In this document: positions 6,555-15,045 of the stretch, one piece after another | Layout: each line of letters starts with the position of its first letter | How positions within the stretch are numbered: the first letter of the stretch is position 1 | IMG/VR virus record: IMGVR_UViG_3300005253_000050 | Coordinates: 1 to 64,000 of that record | DNA length: 64,000 nucleotides | Source: a virus | Direction: 5' to 3' (one strand) | Notes under the pieces: generated by a model | Database searches by the model: none | Told to the model about the DNA's origin: nothing | What the model saw: only the letters and a program-made list of their open reading frames with translations | Program-made: the position numbers and the translations under genes

Positions 6555-7354
6555 CCCCGAAGCCAGGCCTGCATTTCAACGTCCCATTTTTTGAGTACCT
6601 GACATGGGACGCCCTTTCCAACTCTGGGCTCAAGCACTTCGCCGAGTCCCCCGCGCAGTATCGGCACTGGCTTCTGATTCGAGACGACTTCGTTCCCACC
6701 GACCCCATGATCGTGGGCTCGGCCGTGGACATCCTGATCTTCGATGGGCTCGAGGCCTTCCACTCCAAGTTTTTCAAGCTGCCAGCGCATGTCCAGCGCC
6801 GGGCCGGGACGATGAAGTTCAACATCGAGCTGCTGCGGAACGGCGACAAGATCCCGCTCCCAGCGGAGATGTGGGCCAGGGTCTTTGCCATCGCCGACGC
6901 GGTCCAGTCCGACCCCGAAGTGGCGCCTATACTCGAGCGGGGAAGGTTCCAGGTGTCGTGGGTCTGGCGTGAGCCGAGGACAAAGGTGCTGCTGAAGGGC
7001 CGCCTGGATGTCTGGGATCCGCCCTGGATCGGAGACCTAAAGGTCACCGCCGACATCACACCCCGAGGATGGAAGAGGCAGATCCGCCGGCTCCGCCACG
7101 ACTGGCAGGGCGCCCTCTATTGTGAGGCCATGACCGCGCTCTCCGGCGAACTCCACAACCAGTGGAGTTGGCTCACCGTCCGGGACAAGCCCGTCCACGG
7201 CCTTGAGATATACGACCTGGAGCAGAAGGACCTGATCGACTCGTGGGTCGAGATATACGAGCACCTGCAGACCTACGAAGTCTGCAACGACAACAACCAC
7301 TGGCCCGCCTCCAGCGGGCTCCGACAATCAATTTCAGTGAGGAGCAATTTCTGA
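6551..7354 (+). CDS. RecE-like PD-(D/E)XK exonuclease, 267 aa
   Basis: GTG start overlaps the HTH stop as GTGA. The protein has the layout of phage RecE/DUF3799 nucleases: TWDALSNSGLKHFAESPAQY at the N-terminus, GSAVDILIFDG, then KGRLDVW..WIGDLKVTADI with the D..D-x-K nuclease residues, and a downstream HDWQGALYCEAM (Q-x-x-x-Y) helix. It would degrade 5' strands to make 3' overhangs for the annealase encoded by the next gene, whose ATG overlaps this stop by one base. Confidence 0.8.
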   Translation: MTPKPGLHFNVPFFEYLTWDALSNSGLKHFAESPAQYRHWLLIRDDFVPTDPMIVGSAVDILIFDGLEAFHSKFFKLPAHVQRRAGTMKFNIELLRNGDKIPLPAEMWARVFAIADAVQSDPEVAPILERGRFQVSWVWREPRTKVLLKGRLDVWDPPWIGDLKVTADITPRGWKRQIRRLRHDWQGALYCEAMTALSGELHNQWSWLTVRDKPVHGLEIYDLEQKDLIDSWVEIYEHLQTYEVCNDNNHWPASSGLRQSISVRSNF

Positions 7355-8871
7355 TGTCCACCACCTCGATCGAAGTCATCGAAAAATCACACCGGCCGCC
7401 GTCCAACTTCGGCAGCTTTCTGGAGGTCGTGCAGCCACGTCTCCAGACGGTGCTTCCGGCTCACATCAACGCCGAGACGCTTATCCGCGTCGTCCAGGCA
7501 TCCGGCAACCAGAACGAGCAGCTGCTGAAGTGCACGGAGTCGAGCCTGCTCACGAGCCTGATGCTCTGCTCCCAGCTCGGGCTCCCGCCCAACACGCCGC
7601 AAGGATTCTCCTGGCTCATCCCGTTCTGGAATGGCCGCCAGAAATTGCTCGAGTGCAAGGTCATGTTTGGGAAGAACGGCCTCGCCCAGCTCGTCCGCAA
7701 CAGCGGCGAGGTTCACCGCATGAATTCAGGTGTCGTCTATAAGCACGAGGCGATCTCCGGAGCCTTCACGCACACCAACGAACCGCCGACGATCAACCAC
7801 CGCAGCGACATACTCGCGGACCCAGCACTCTACGCGGACAAGAACCTGGTCGCTGCCTACGCCTTGATCGTGACCAAGGACGGCGCGCAGATTTTGCGAG
7901 TGCTCCGTCGGGACGAAGTCCTGAAGCGCCGCGATTCATCACAGGCTGTGAAGGCGGCCAAGAAAAAAGGATACAGCACGCCCTGGGACGATTGGGAAGC
8001 GCCGATGTGGGTCAAGACCGCGATCCGGGCCCTCTGCGGAATGCCCGAGGTGCCGACGTCCACCGATCTGGTGACCGCCCTGGAGAAGGACATCGACTCT
8101 CCCGACTTTGCCGAGCTCCAGCAGGTCACCACGCCGGGCGACGGGTTCAGGCAACAGGCGGCCCTTGGCGCCACGACTGTGATCGATACCCCCGCCTTGC
8201 CCGCAGGAGACACCACCCCGGCGCCTGCTGCGGCGACGGAGCCCGAGCCCGAGAAGCCCCAGGGCGATGGGGCCACCAAACCGAAGAAGGCCACCAAGGT
8301 GCAGACAGGCCGCCTGTGGGGAAGGTGGGCAAAGATCACCGACTGCGATCCGAAGGCCCCCGCCGACGTGGACAAGGAGTCTTTCCGGGGGTTCGTGGCG
8401 CACCGCATCGGGGAGGACAAGGCCAAGGACTCCTCGAGCTGGACGGTCGACGACTGCAAGGTTATCGGCAAGGGCCTGGACGACTTGCGGGACGGGAAGC
8501 CCGCCGGCCCCCCGGCGGACAAGAAAGAGCCCCCGGCCCCAGCTGAGTCGGCGCCCGAGCCCGCCGCCGAGCCAGCGCCGACGACCGAGGAGGATCCCCC
8601 GAAGCCCGAGATCAGCAAGTCGGACGCTCTGAAGCAGCTGAAAGACCTGAAGAAAGTGCTCAGCATGGAATGGGATGAGGTGCGCGATCTCGCCGGAGGG
8701 GTCGGGGTGACGTTCAAGAACTCCTCGAAGTGGACCGTCCCGGAGTGCCTCGAGGTGATCGAGGCCATGAAGGCGACCATTGCCGACGACCCCACCGAGG
8801 ATCCTCCGCCGGCCGCCAATGGTGAGCAGCCGGAAACCTCCAGTGATCCCGAGGGTAACGAAGTCGACTGA
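7354..8871 (+). CDS. recT: RecT-family annealase with extended C-terminus, 505 aa
   Basis: The first 290 residues are RecT-like: LLKCTESSLLTSLMLCSQLG, PNTPQGFSWLIPFW, VMFGKNGLAQLVRNSGEV and SPMW-type KTAIRAL near residue 225 (here EAPMWVKTAIRAL). GAGGAG stands before the ATG. A Pro/Ala/Glu linker then joins two similar C-terminal segments, each containing S-W-T-V-D/P-x-C (near 375 and 460), unlike the usual RecT of about 270-330 aa. The extension may be a protein-binding tail, inferred from the repeated motif. Confidence 0.85.
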   Translation: MSTTSIEVIEKSHRPPSNFGSFLEVVQPRLQTVLPAHINAETLIRVVQASGNQNEQLLKCTESSLLTSLMLCSQLGLPPNTPQGFSWLIPFWNGRQKLLECKVMFGKNGLAQLVRNSGEVHRMNSGVVYKHEAISGAFTHTNEPPTINHRSDILADPALYADKNLVAAYALIVTKDGAQILRVLRRDEVLKRRDSSQAVKAAKKKGYSTPWDDWEAPMWVKTAIRALCGMPEVPTSTDLVTALEKDIDSPDFAELQQVTTPGDGFRQQAALGATTVIDTPALPAGDTTPAPAAATEPEPEKPQGDGATKPKKATKVQTGRLWGRWAKITDCDPKAPADVDKESFRGFVAHRIGEDKAKDSSSWTVDDCKVIGKGLDDLRDGKPAGPPADKKEPPAPAESAPEPAAEPAPTTEEDPPKPEISKSDALKQLKDLKKVLSMEWDEVRDLAGGVGVTFKNSSKWTVPECLEVIEAMKATIADDPTEDPPPAANGEQPETSSDPEGNEVD

Positions 8872-8913
8872 GAAAAAGTTGGACATGTACGGGACGAAAG
8901 TGTAGCTTGGGAA

Positions 8914-8988
8914 TTGCGATGCCACCCAGAACCACAAAAATCTAAGGCTTGACCCTCCCGGCCACCTCGCGGCGCCCTGGCATCGCAA
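8914..8988. repeat. 11-bp inverted repeat with 53-base spacer
   Basis: TTGCGATGCCA (8914-8924) and TGGCATCGCAA (8978-8988) are perfect inverted copies in the 156-base gap between RecT and the replication initiator genes. No gene fits here. Such a pair next to an initiator gene could be a binding site or an RNA hairpin. Confidence 0.5.
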
Positions 8989-9027
8989 CCTTGGGCACGC
9001 GAGGACCGGGGGGGCCGAGATATTGTA

Positions 9028-9792
9028 TTGCCAAAGGACGAACGCAACCGCGTCAAGCTGAGCTTCAGTGACGACGAGCTCAAGGCCATTGACAGGCTTT
9101 GTAGGTCGTACTCAAGGTGGGGAAAGAGAGCCTCTTCGCTGCACCACATCCTCATGGAACTGGCTGAAACCACAGATACAAATCGAGAAGCGGGCACCCG
9201 TGGGCACCTCATGGCCCCAACTGGGGCACCGTGGGCACCGGCGGGTCCCAGCGGGGCACCCGAGGTTCCATGCCCTAGCCCCGCGCGCGTGCGTAAATCT
9301 TCTCCTACTCCGGATCCAGAGAAGAAGAAGACAGAAAAGAAAAGAGGGGGGAGTGAGAGGGGGGGGGGGCAGGCCACCCTGCTCGGTACCGAGCCCGAGC
9401 CCACATCCGAACCGTTCGTGCAGGAGGTTGTGGGCCATCTCAACGAGGCCTGCGGCACCGTCTTCCCGCTGACAGACCCGAAGATCCGGGAGTTGGTGGC
9501 CAAGCTGCTGGCCGCGAAGTACACGATTGAGGACATGAAGACCGTCAATACCTGGGCCAACGAGAACTGGTCCCGGGTTAATCCAGGAGAAAAGGACTGG
9601 CGGGCCACATTTCTAGTTCCGTCGAGGCTCTACGGCGAGAAGTTCGCCGAGCATCTCGGCGTAGCCAAGGGCGCGATCAAGCGCCCCGTGGCCAACTCGG
9701 CCGGCATCCCGCTGGATCAGATGATTGGTACCCCGGAATACAATGCCCGGATGGGCTACACCGACAAGCCAAAGGGCCCGGAGTCGAAATGA
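9028..9792 (+). CDS. DnaD-like replication initiator (Phg_2220_C type), 254 aa
   Basis: TTG at 9028 is the best start; no ATG occurs before conserved sequence. The N-terminus is basic and helical (VKLSFSDDELKAIDRLCRSY), the middle is low-complexity with a lysine/glutamate-rich run, and residues about 130-215 (VVGHLNEACGTVFPLTDPKI ... ENWSRVNP..KDWRATFLVPSRLYG) match the conserved C-terminal domain of phage replication organisers. Directly upstream of the helicase gene, it probably loads DnaB at the phage origin. Confidence 0.75.
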   Translation: MPKDERNRVKLSFSDDELKAIDRLCRSYSRWGKRASSLHHILMELAETTDTNREAGTRGHLMAPTGAPWAPAGPSGAPEVPCPSPARVRKSSPTPDPEKKKTEKKRGGSERGGGQATLLGTEPEPTSEPFVQEVVGHLNEACGTVFPLTDPKIRELVAKLLAAKYTIEDMKTVNTWANENWSRVNPGEKDWRATFLVPSRLYGEKFAEHLGVAKGAIKRPVANSAGIPLDQMIGTPEYNARMGYTDKPKGPESK

Positions 9793-11099
9793 GCGAAGAG
9801 GGAATCAGAAGAGAACCGGCTCACGAGCAAGCCCAGCGCGCCGTCATTGGCGCCCTGCTGATCCGCCCGTCCGAATTCCACTCCCTGCAGCTGGAGATAT
9901 CCGATCTAACCCTCCCGGATTGCCGCCGAGCCTTCGAGGCCATCACCGAACTTTGGGACGAGGGAATCACCCCCGATGCCCTCTCGATCGTTGATTGGAC
10001 CGAGGCCAACCGGGGTCGCACTCTGGACCTCGGTGAAATAGCTCACCTCTCGAGCTTCTCATCGCTTGCCTGGGAGACCCCGCGGTCCGCGGCCATCGTC
10101 CGCGACGCCGCCCAGGACAGGCAGGTCCGTCTCATCGCCGAGGGGCTCATGAAGTCCGACCGCCGCGGGTCGAAGCTCCTTGCCGAGGCGATGACCGCGT
10201 TCAATAAGATAGGGGACACCAGAAAAAAGGGGGCTGTTCTTCTCACCGATGCCGTCGCTGCGATTCTTACTGAGGCCGATCGACGCCAGAAGGGTGATAC
10301 GGGATCGCAAATTCTTACCGGCGTGCCTGCCATTGACGATCACCAACTCCTAGATCGCGGCGGGGTCCTGACCATCGCTGGCGCCACGTCGATGGGCAAG
10401 TCTGCGTGGGTACAGTATCTTGAGGAACTCTGGGCCACGCAAGGTGAACGCATCCTGCACTTCTCAACGGAGACTCAGACCCCAAGGGTGGCCCGGAGGT
10501 TCCTCGCCAAGGCCGGCGGACTGAACAGCAGAGACTTCGGGTACGGAAAAGACAACTCAGAGACGTGGAGGGCAATGACTCTCGGTGCCCAAAAGATTCA
10601 CGGGCACTCGATCTGGATTGACGACGAGAGCGACCGCGCACCCGACATGGCCAAGGCGATCCGCCGCCACCGCCAGCAGGACGGAATCACCATCGTGGTG
10701 GTCGACCACCTGCAGGAATGCATCGAGAACGAGGACCCGCGAAACGAGATGAACCGGCTGATCGCTTCGCTCCGATCGGCCTGCCGCGAGGAGCCTAAGA
10801 TCGCCCTCGTATTTATCTCGCAACTGACAAGAGGGTTGGACAACCGCCCCGACAGAAAGCCGCGCCTCTCGGATTTGAAGGAGTCCGGGTCAATAGAAAA
10901 TGCATCGGACGGGATCCATTTCGTATTCCGAGAGTACTACTACCGCGAGCAGGTGCCGATGTACAAAGAAGCGAGCCCGGGGGAGATGCTGATCAACAAG
11001 GCGAAGACCAGGGACGGACCCACGGGGTGGTTTGGTGTGAGTTGGGATCACAGCCGCGGCCAGGTGCGCGGGTTGCTAGCAGGAGACTTCGATGAATGA
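9789..11099 (+). CDS. dnaB: Replicative DNA helicase, DnaB-like, 436 aa
   Basis: ATG overlaps the upstream stop by 4 bases. The N-terminal domain (EQAQRAVIGALLIRPSEF) is the DnaB primase-binding domain; the C-terminal RecA-like ATPase has Walker A GATSMGKSA (near residue 200), Walker B TIVVVDHLQ, and SQLTRGLDNRPDRKPRLSDL with the sensor residues of DnaB. All core motifs are present, so it should be an active hexameric 5'-3' helicase at the fork. Confidence 0.92.
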   Translation: MSEEGIRREPAHEQAQRAVIGALLIRPSEFHSLQLEISDLTLPDCRRAFEAITELWDEGITPDALSIVDWTEANRGRTLDLGEIAHLSSFSSLAWETPRSAAIVRDAAQDRQVRLIAEGLMKSDRRGSKLLAEAMTAFNKIGDTRKKGAVLLTDAVAAILTEADRRQKGDTGSQILTGVPAIDDHQLLDRGGVLTIAGATSMGKSAWVQYLEELWATQGERILHFSTETQTPRVARRFLAKAGGLNSRDFGYGKDNSETWRAMTLGAQKIHGHSIWIDDESDRAPDMAKAIRRHRQQDGITIVVVDHLQECIENEDPRNEMNRLIASLRSACREEPKIALVFISQLTRGLDNRPDRKPRLSDLKESGSIENASDGIHFVFREYYYREQVPMYKEASPGEMLINKAKTRDGPTGWFGVSWDHSRGQVRGLLAGDFDE

Positions 11100-11787
11100 C
11101 CATGAGAAAGTGGACATGAAAATCCAGCGGCCCCTAATTCTAGTCGGAGTTGACCCTGGCCGGACATCCGGGTACGGCATCCACTGCGATGACCTCAAGC
11201 GGGACTTCGCTCGGGGTTACGCCGTCCCGCACGACTGGCACTGGGGTCAGTGCAAAGGCGTGAACGGCCGGGACCTCCAGACTGAGTTCGGGTCGATCCT
11301 AGTTTTGATCTCCGCGTACTACTCCGCCGAGTGGACGATCGGAGATGAGTCCTCGGGCGAGCCCCTGATGGTGCTGAGAGGCACGGGTAAGGGCGAGCAG
11401 TGGTTCGCCTGCCCGGAGTTCCATTTCTACATCGAGGACCAGTTCATCATCGACGATCGCAAGGTCGCCAAGAGGGAGAGGATGGCAAAGCAGCGGGACG
11501 CCCTCGGGGTTGCCACGTCAAAGGGCCGCTGGCTGGCCATCGCTGAGACGTTCGGATTCCAGACCCATCAGGTGAATCCGACTGTGTGGCGCGAGGCCCA
11601 GCTCGGCAGGGGCTGGGGCAGTGTGCCCCGCAAACAGGTGAAGCGCCACGCCGTCGACCTAGCGAACAACATCTGGGGGCTCGGCCTGAAGAACAACCAG
11701 GACCACGGCGCCGAGGCGAGGTTCATCACCGAGTACGGGTGGATCGAGCAGAGCCAAATACGCCGCATGGCGAGGGCCGGCCGGTGA
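11092..11787 (+). CDS. RuvC-like Holliday junction resolvase, 231 aa
   Basis: RNase H-fold signature LVGVDPGRTSGYGI gives the first catalytic Asp (D21), IEDQF the Glu in the middle, and DHGAEARFITEYG the C-terminal D-H/E set. This is the usual residue order for phage RuvC-type crossover junction nucleases. It overlaps the helicase gene by 8 bases and would resolve branched DNA before packaging. Confidence 0.8.
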   Translation: MNDHEKVDMKIQRPLILVGVDPGRTSGYGIHCDDLKRDFARGYAVPHDWHWGQCKGVNGRDLQTEFGSILVLISAYYSAEWTIGDESSGEPLMVLRGTGKGEQWFACPEFHFYIEDQFIIDDRKVAKRERMAKQRDALGVATSKGRWLAIAETFGFQTHQVNPTVWREAQLGRGWGSVPRKQVKRHAVDLANNIWGLGLKNNQDHGAEARFITEYGWIEQSQIRRMARAGR

Positions 11788-12146
11788 CGAAGGCTGAGGC
11801 AGAGAGGATCCTCGAGTCCATTGAGACCACGTGCGACGATCTGATCGCCGAGCTCACCGGGTCCGTCAGCGCCGCCGTGCAGTCCCAGTGTGTTGGCATG
11901 ACGATGCTCAAGGAGCACCTCATGAAGGCGATGGACTTCCGCGGCTTCGCCTCCGACGAGGCCCAGGTGGACACCGCCCAGCTGCGGGGTCTGGTCGACA
12001 AATACTGCAGAGGGTTTTGTCCCTCGTCCCGAGCGGGGCCTCCAGGCCATGCCTCGCCTTGCCAGAGATGCCCCATTCGATACATCACCCTGGACCCATT
12101 GCTGCGGCAAGTACACCGCGCCGGAGAAACAGAACCACATGCCTGA
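11784..12146 (+). CDS. Hypothetical protein, 120 aa
   Basis: GTG start overlaps the resolvase stop (GTGA). The N-terminal half is helical (EAERILESIETTCDDLIAEL), the C-terminal half contains Cys residues (CRGFCPSS, CQRCPIRY). No family recognised. The following gene starts within its last eight bases. Confidence 0.55.
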   Translation: MTKAEAERILESIETTCDDLIAELTGSVSAAVQSQCVGMTMLKEHLMKAMDFRGFASDEAQVDTAQLRGLVDKYCRGFCPSSRAGPPGHASPCQRCPIRYITLDPLLRQVHRAGETEPHA

Positions 12147-12513
12147 ACGAGAACGGCTCCCAGCGGAGCGCAAGGCTATTAACGCTCGCCTGACCATCAT
12201 GGCCGGCAGCGATGAGTTCGAATACGATCTCACCGTCGGGTACTATCCGGACGGGCGGATCGCGGAAATTTTCATACGCACCCAGGACCCCGCGGCCGCG
12301 GTCTACGACGCCCTCGCGTGCACGATTTCCATTGCGCTCCAGCACGGATCTCCATTCGACTCCATCCGGAAGCACCTTGAGTTCCAGGGGAACGCCGGCC
12401 CGTCGGGCATGGCATGCGACGAGGCCGCCTGGAAGTCTAAGGTGAGCTCGCCGCTGGACATGATCGCGAAGTGGGTCGGGGACCACCAACAACTCGGAGG
12501 GGAAGATGCCTGA
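12139..12513 (+). CDS. TSCPD-domain protein, 124 aa
   Basis: The segment FEYDLTVGYYPDGRIAEIFI followed by ISIALQHGSPFDSIRKHLEF has the strand-turn-strand and following helices of the TSCPD domain found at the end of class II ribonucleotide reductases and as free phage proteins. A role in nucleotide metabolism or reductase regulation is inferred from the family only; no reductase is in this window. Confidence 0.65.
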   Translation: MPERERLPAERKAINARLTIMAGSDEFEYDLTVGYYPDGRIAEIFIRTQDPAAAVYDALACTISIALQHGSPFDSIRKHLEFQGNAGPSGMACDEAAWKSKVSSPLDMIAKWVGDHQQLGGEDA

Positions 12514-13225
12514 CGTGAAAGAGCACCCGCAACTATTCAAGGCCGAGATGATTCTGGCGATCCTCGCCGGGCTGAAAACCATGACCCGGCGCGCGGTCAC
12601 CCAGAACAATAGTTTGATCGACGGGTCGGGCAAGGGGATCCGAGCGCACTGGCCCAAGCTGCAGTGGGACCGGGCGTGGCCCGACAGCGGGCCAACCGTG
12701 CGTCCTGGCCGCAGTCCCAGCTGGCGCGTCCCGTGTCTGCTACATGGTGGAATATCTCATCGCATCACCCCGCGTGTGAAAGCGGGACACTCACTCTGGT
12801 GCAAGGAGACGTGGAAGCTCCCCGCCTGGGACGGAGATCGCCAGGCCATTGGGGTTTGCTACCGGGCCACAGGTGACAAGACGCACTGGATAGAACGCGC
12901 TGATCACCTGGAGTTGGCAACGCGGTTGCTGGGTCGCAAGTGGCGGTCCCCGCTCCACATGCGCCGCGCCTTCGCGCGCCTCGTGCTCCCGGTGGTTCGC
13001 GTCGGCGCCGAGCGCCTGCAGGAGATCTCAGAGGCGGACGCGCTGGCCGACGGCGGCTGGGAATACGGAGCGTGTCCGATTCACAAGTCGCCGGTGAGCA
13101 GTTTCGAGATGCTCTGGAATTCCATAAATGGAGACCGCCCTGGGCTCGCCTGGAAAGACAACGTCCCGCTCTGGATCTACGAGTGGGAGAAAAAACAAGG
13201 AGATCGACCATGCACATCCCAATAG
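12506..13225 (+). CDS. ASCH-domain phage protein, 239 aa
   Basis: Residues KAEMILAILAGLKTMTRRAV, VKAGHSLWCKETW, LPVVRVGAERLQEISEADAL and FEMLWNSINGDRPGLAWKDN are the ordered conserved blocks of the phage ASCH-like family, a PUA-like fold thought to bind RNA or modified nucleic acid. GGAGGGGAAG stands before the start. The family is common in phage early regions; a precise role is unknown. Confidence 0.75.
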   Translation: MPDVKEHPQLFKAEMILAILAGLKTMTRRAVTQNNSLIDGSGKGIRAHWPKLQWDRAWPDSGPTVRPGRSPSWRVPCLLHGGISHRITPRVKAGHSLWCKETWKLPAWDGDRQAIGVCYRATGDKTHWIERADHLELATRLLGRKWRSPLHMRRAFARLVLPVVRVGAERLQEISEADALADGGWEYGACPIHKSPVSSFEMLWNSINGDRPGLAWKDNVPLWIYEWEKKQGDRPCTSQ

Positions 13226-13494
13226 CCCACTGCTCTCAGTGCGGAACCGAGATCGTCGGTGAAGCTGAGGGGCATGTGTACTTCAGCCCCCTCTGTTCTG
13301 AGTGCGCGAGGTTCCTGGTTCCTCTGTACGGCGACCTCCCACGCGGCCACGCTTTCCTCGGCCCCTGGGAGGTTTCCAACATCAAGGAAAAAGCCAGGAA
13401 GAGAGCTGCAGACTGGCACAGGGCCAACCCTGGCAATATGCCTGCAAGCAAGACCAGGTCGTGGGCCGCTCGGATTTACGGAGTGGGCGAGTGA
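13210..13494 (+). CDS. Small zinc-ribbon protein, 94 aa
   Basis: AAGGAGATCGACC precedes the ATG. CSQCGTE (near residue 8) and CSECARF (near 31) form a four-cysteine zinc site. The rest is basic (KEKARKRAADWHR). It overlaps the methyltransferase start as GTGA. Function unknown. Confidence 0.65.
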   Translation: MHIPIAHCSQCGTEIVGEAEGHVYFSPLCSECARFLVPLYGDLPRGHAFLGPWEVSNIKEKARKRAADWHRANPGNMPASKTRSWAARIYGVGE

Positions 13495-13640
13495 TCTACC
13501 GCGGTGAAGGATGGGAGATCCGGACAGGACCCTGGGAGAACTCCCCCCCGCCCGAGGTCGACGTTTGCATCACTGATCCCCCCTTCGACATCGCCACCCA
13601 CGTCGGCCATGACTCGAGAACCGAAACCGGGCCGCGGTGA
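13491..13640 (+). CDS. DNA methyltransferase, N-terminal part (split gene), 49 aa
   Basis: GTG start overlaps the previous stop. The short frame contains the catalytic motif IV D-P-P-F (ITDPPFDIATHVGHD) and stops at 13638-13640. The rest of the enzyme continues at once in the -1 frame from 13637. Related phage enzymes carry both parts in one chain, so this is either a split or frameshifted gene, a programmed -1 shift, or a sequence error. Confidence 0.6.
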   Translation: MIYRGEGWEIRTGPWENSPPPEVDVCITDPPFDIATHVGHDSRTETGPR

Positions 13641-14236
13641 AGTTCGACCCCATCGATCCGTTCGTCGTCGCCCCCGCGCTTCTCGCTGTGACCCGCAGGT
13701 GGGTCGTGGCCTTCTGCTCCTTCGCCCAGCTCGGGCAGTACCAGGAGGCCGCCGGCGGAATGCGCAAGGCCGGTGGGAACTACGTCCGCGACGGCGCCTG
13801 GAAGAAGACGAACCCAGCGCCGCAGATGTCCGGGGATCGTCCCGCCACCTGGGGCGAGGCCATCGCCATCATGCACCCCCGGGCCCGGGCCATGCAGTGG
13901 AACGGCGGCGGACACGCAGCCTTCTGGGAGTCGCCGACGGCCCGCGGCAAGGAGAGACTCTCGCAGACCCCGAAGCCCGTCGCCCTCATGTGCCAGCTCG
14001 TCGAGGCCTTCACGCTGCCCGGGGAGATCGTCTGGGACGCGTACATGGGGTCCGGCACCACGGGCGTCGCGTGTCTCGAGCTGGGCCGGCGCTTCCTCGG
14101 GCACGAACTGGACCCGGCCCTGGCCGAGCTCGCAGCGCGCCGGCTCCAGGGCCTCGACGTCAAACCGCTCGCGCCGCCGCCCAACCCACAGACGAACATT
14201 TTCGCCAGCGCGGAAGATACCAAGGAGCACCTATGA
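13637..14236 (+). CDS. DNA methyltransferase, C-terminal part (split gene), 199 aa
   Basis: GTG start overlaps the stop of the DPPF fragment (GTGA). It continues the expected enzyme sequence: FDPIDPFVVAPALLAVTRRW, WNGGGHAAFWESP, PKPVALM and the AdoMet-binding motif DAYMGSGTTGVACLELG. Motif IV before motif I marks the beta class of N4/N6 methyltransferases. Without the upstream 49 residues the catalytic DPPF would be missing, so activity depends on association or frameshifting. Confidence 0.7.
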   Translation: MKFDPIDPFVVAPALLAVTRRWVVAFCSFAQLGQYQEAAGGMRKAGGNYVRDGAWKKTNPAPQMSGDRPATWGEAIAIMHPRARAMQWNGGGHAAFWESPTARGKERLSQTPKPVALMCQLVEAFTLPGEIVWDAYMGSGTTGVACLELGRRFLGHELDPALAELAARRLQGLDVKPLAPPPNPQTNIFASAEDTKEHL

Positions 14237-14466
14237 CCGGCAACACCGATAAGCCCATGTACTCCCTGGAGTGTGCCGAGTGCGCCGCCGCCGTGTTTGA
14301 GCGAGATGAGGACGCCTACGGGGAGGGGGAGAGTTGCATCTGTCCGGAGTGCGATGGCCATTGCTTTGTCAGCGTAGACGACGCGGAGGACCCCCCGGTC
14401 GCATGGTGCGACACCATCATCCCGCCCCCGCTCCCCGCCGCCGATAAGGAGCACACGCATGGATAG
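14233..14466 (+). CDS. Small Cys-rich protein, 77 aa
   Basis: Overlaps the methyltransferase stop as ATGA. ECAECAA and CICPEC form a four-cysteine zinc-ribbon-like pair around an acidic loop. Function unknown. Confidence 0.6.
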   Translation: MTGNTDKPMYSLECAECAAAVFERDEDAYGEGESCICPECDGHCFVSVDDAEDPPVAWCDTIIPPPLPAADKEHTHG

Positions 14467-14764
14467 GCCTCCGCCGCTGAGCGTGCTTGAAGGCGAGAAT
14501 CGTCGTGCCCATCGGCTGCCCAATGGGGCCACAATCATGATCAAAGGGGTTGGCATCTACAGGGGCGACGACCCACTTGGGCGCCACATAGCACCATCTC
14601 TGGTCCTGTACGGCTGGCCCCCTGGCAGTGACCCCGGTACAGACCCGTACACATACCAGCGGTGTTGGGATATCAAGACCCGTCGTCCGTGGTCTGATTG
14701 GAAGGAATTCAGATTCACCAGGGGTCGTGGCACCCTGGCCAACCTCGCCGCCGAGAAGGAGTAG
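14459..14764 (+). CDS. Hypothetical protein, 101 aa
   Basis: Overlaps the previous gene by 8 bases, with AAGGAG upstream. Rich in Gly, Pro, Tyr and Trp (YGWPPGSDPGTDPYTYQRCW), suggesting a small beta fold. No family recognised. Confidence 0.6.
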   Translation: MDRPPPLSVLEGENRRAHRLPNGATIMIKGVGIYRGDDPLGRHIAPSLVLYGWPPGSDPGTDPYTYQRCWDIKTRRPWSDWKEFRFTRGRGTLANLAAEKE

Positions 14765-14766
14765 AA

Positions 14767-15045
14767 ATGCACTGCGGAATTTGCGGAGCCCAGGAAAGCA
14801 TCGAGCAAAAGAGCGTCGACGCAGAGGACACCACCACTCGGATGGAGTTCCAGATGCGCGTGGTCTTCTGCGTGGAGTGCGGGATATTCGGCATCGGCTT
14901 TGACCCCGTATCCGCGATGCTGGACTTCGGAAAACCTCGGGGGAAAAGCCTCGCGCCCGACTGGGTGCTGCCGCCCGAGTGGCTCCTGCCCAAGGACGGG
15001 AAGTACTCAGAGGCAGCGCGCCGTGTGATCGGAAGAGTGGACTGA
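14767..15045 (+). CDS. Small zinc-ribbon-like protein, 92 aa
   Basis: GAAGGAG lies before the ATG. MHCGICGA and FCVECGIFG make two CxxC pairs about 30 residues apart, a typical zinc-ribbon spacing. The remainder is unrecognised. Its stop overlaps the next ATG. Confidence 0.6.
   Translation: MHCGICGAQESIEQKSVDAEDTTTRMEFQMRVVFCVECGIFGIGFDPVSAMLDFGKPRGKSLAPDWVLPPEWLLPKDGKYSEAARRVIGRVD

Noticed and set aside
7857-9608. 583-codon open frame on the minus strand
   Set aside because: It is antisense to recT and the initiator gene; the product is Ser/Pro-rich low complexity, has no ribosome site, and arises from GC-rich codon bias.
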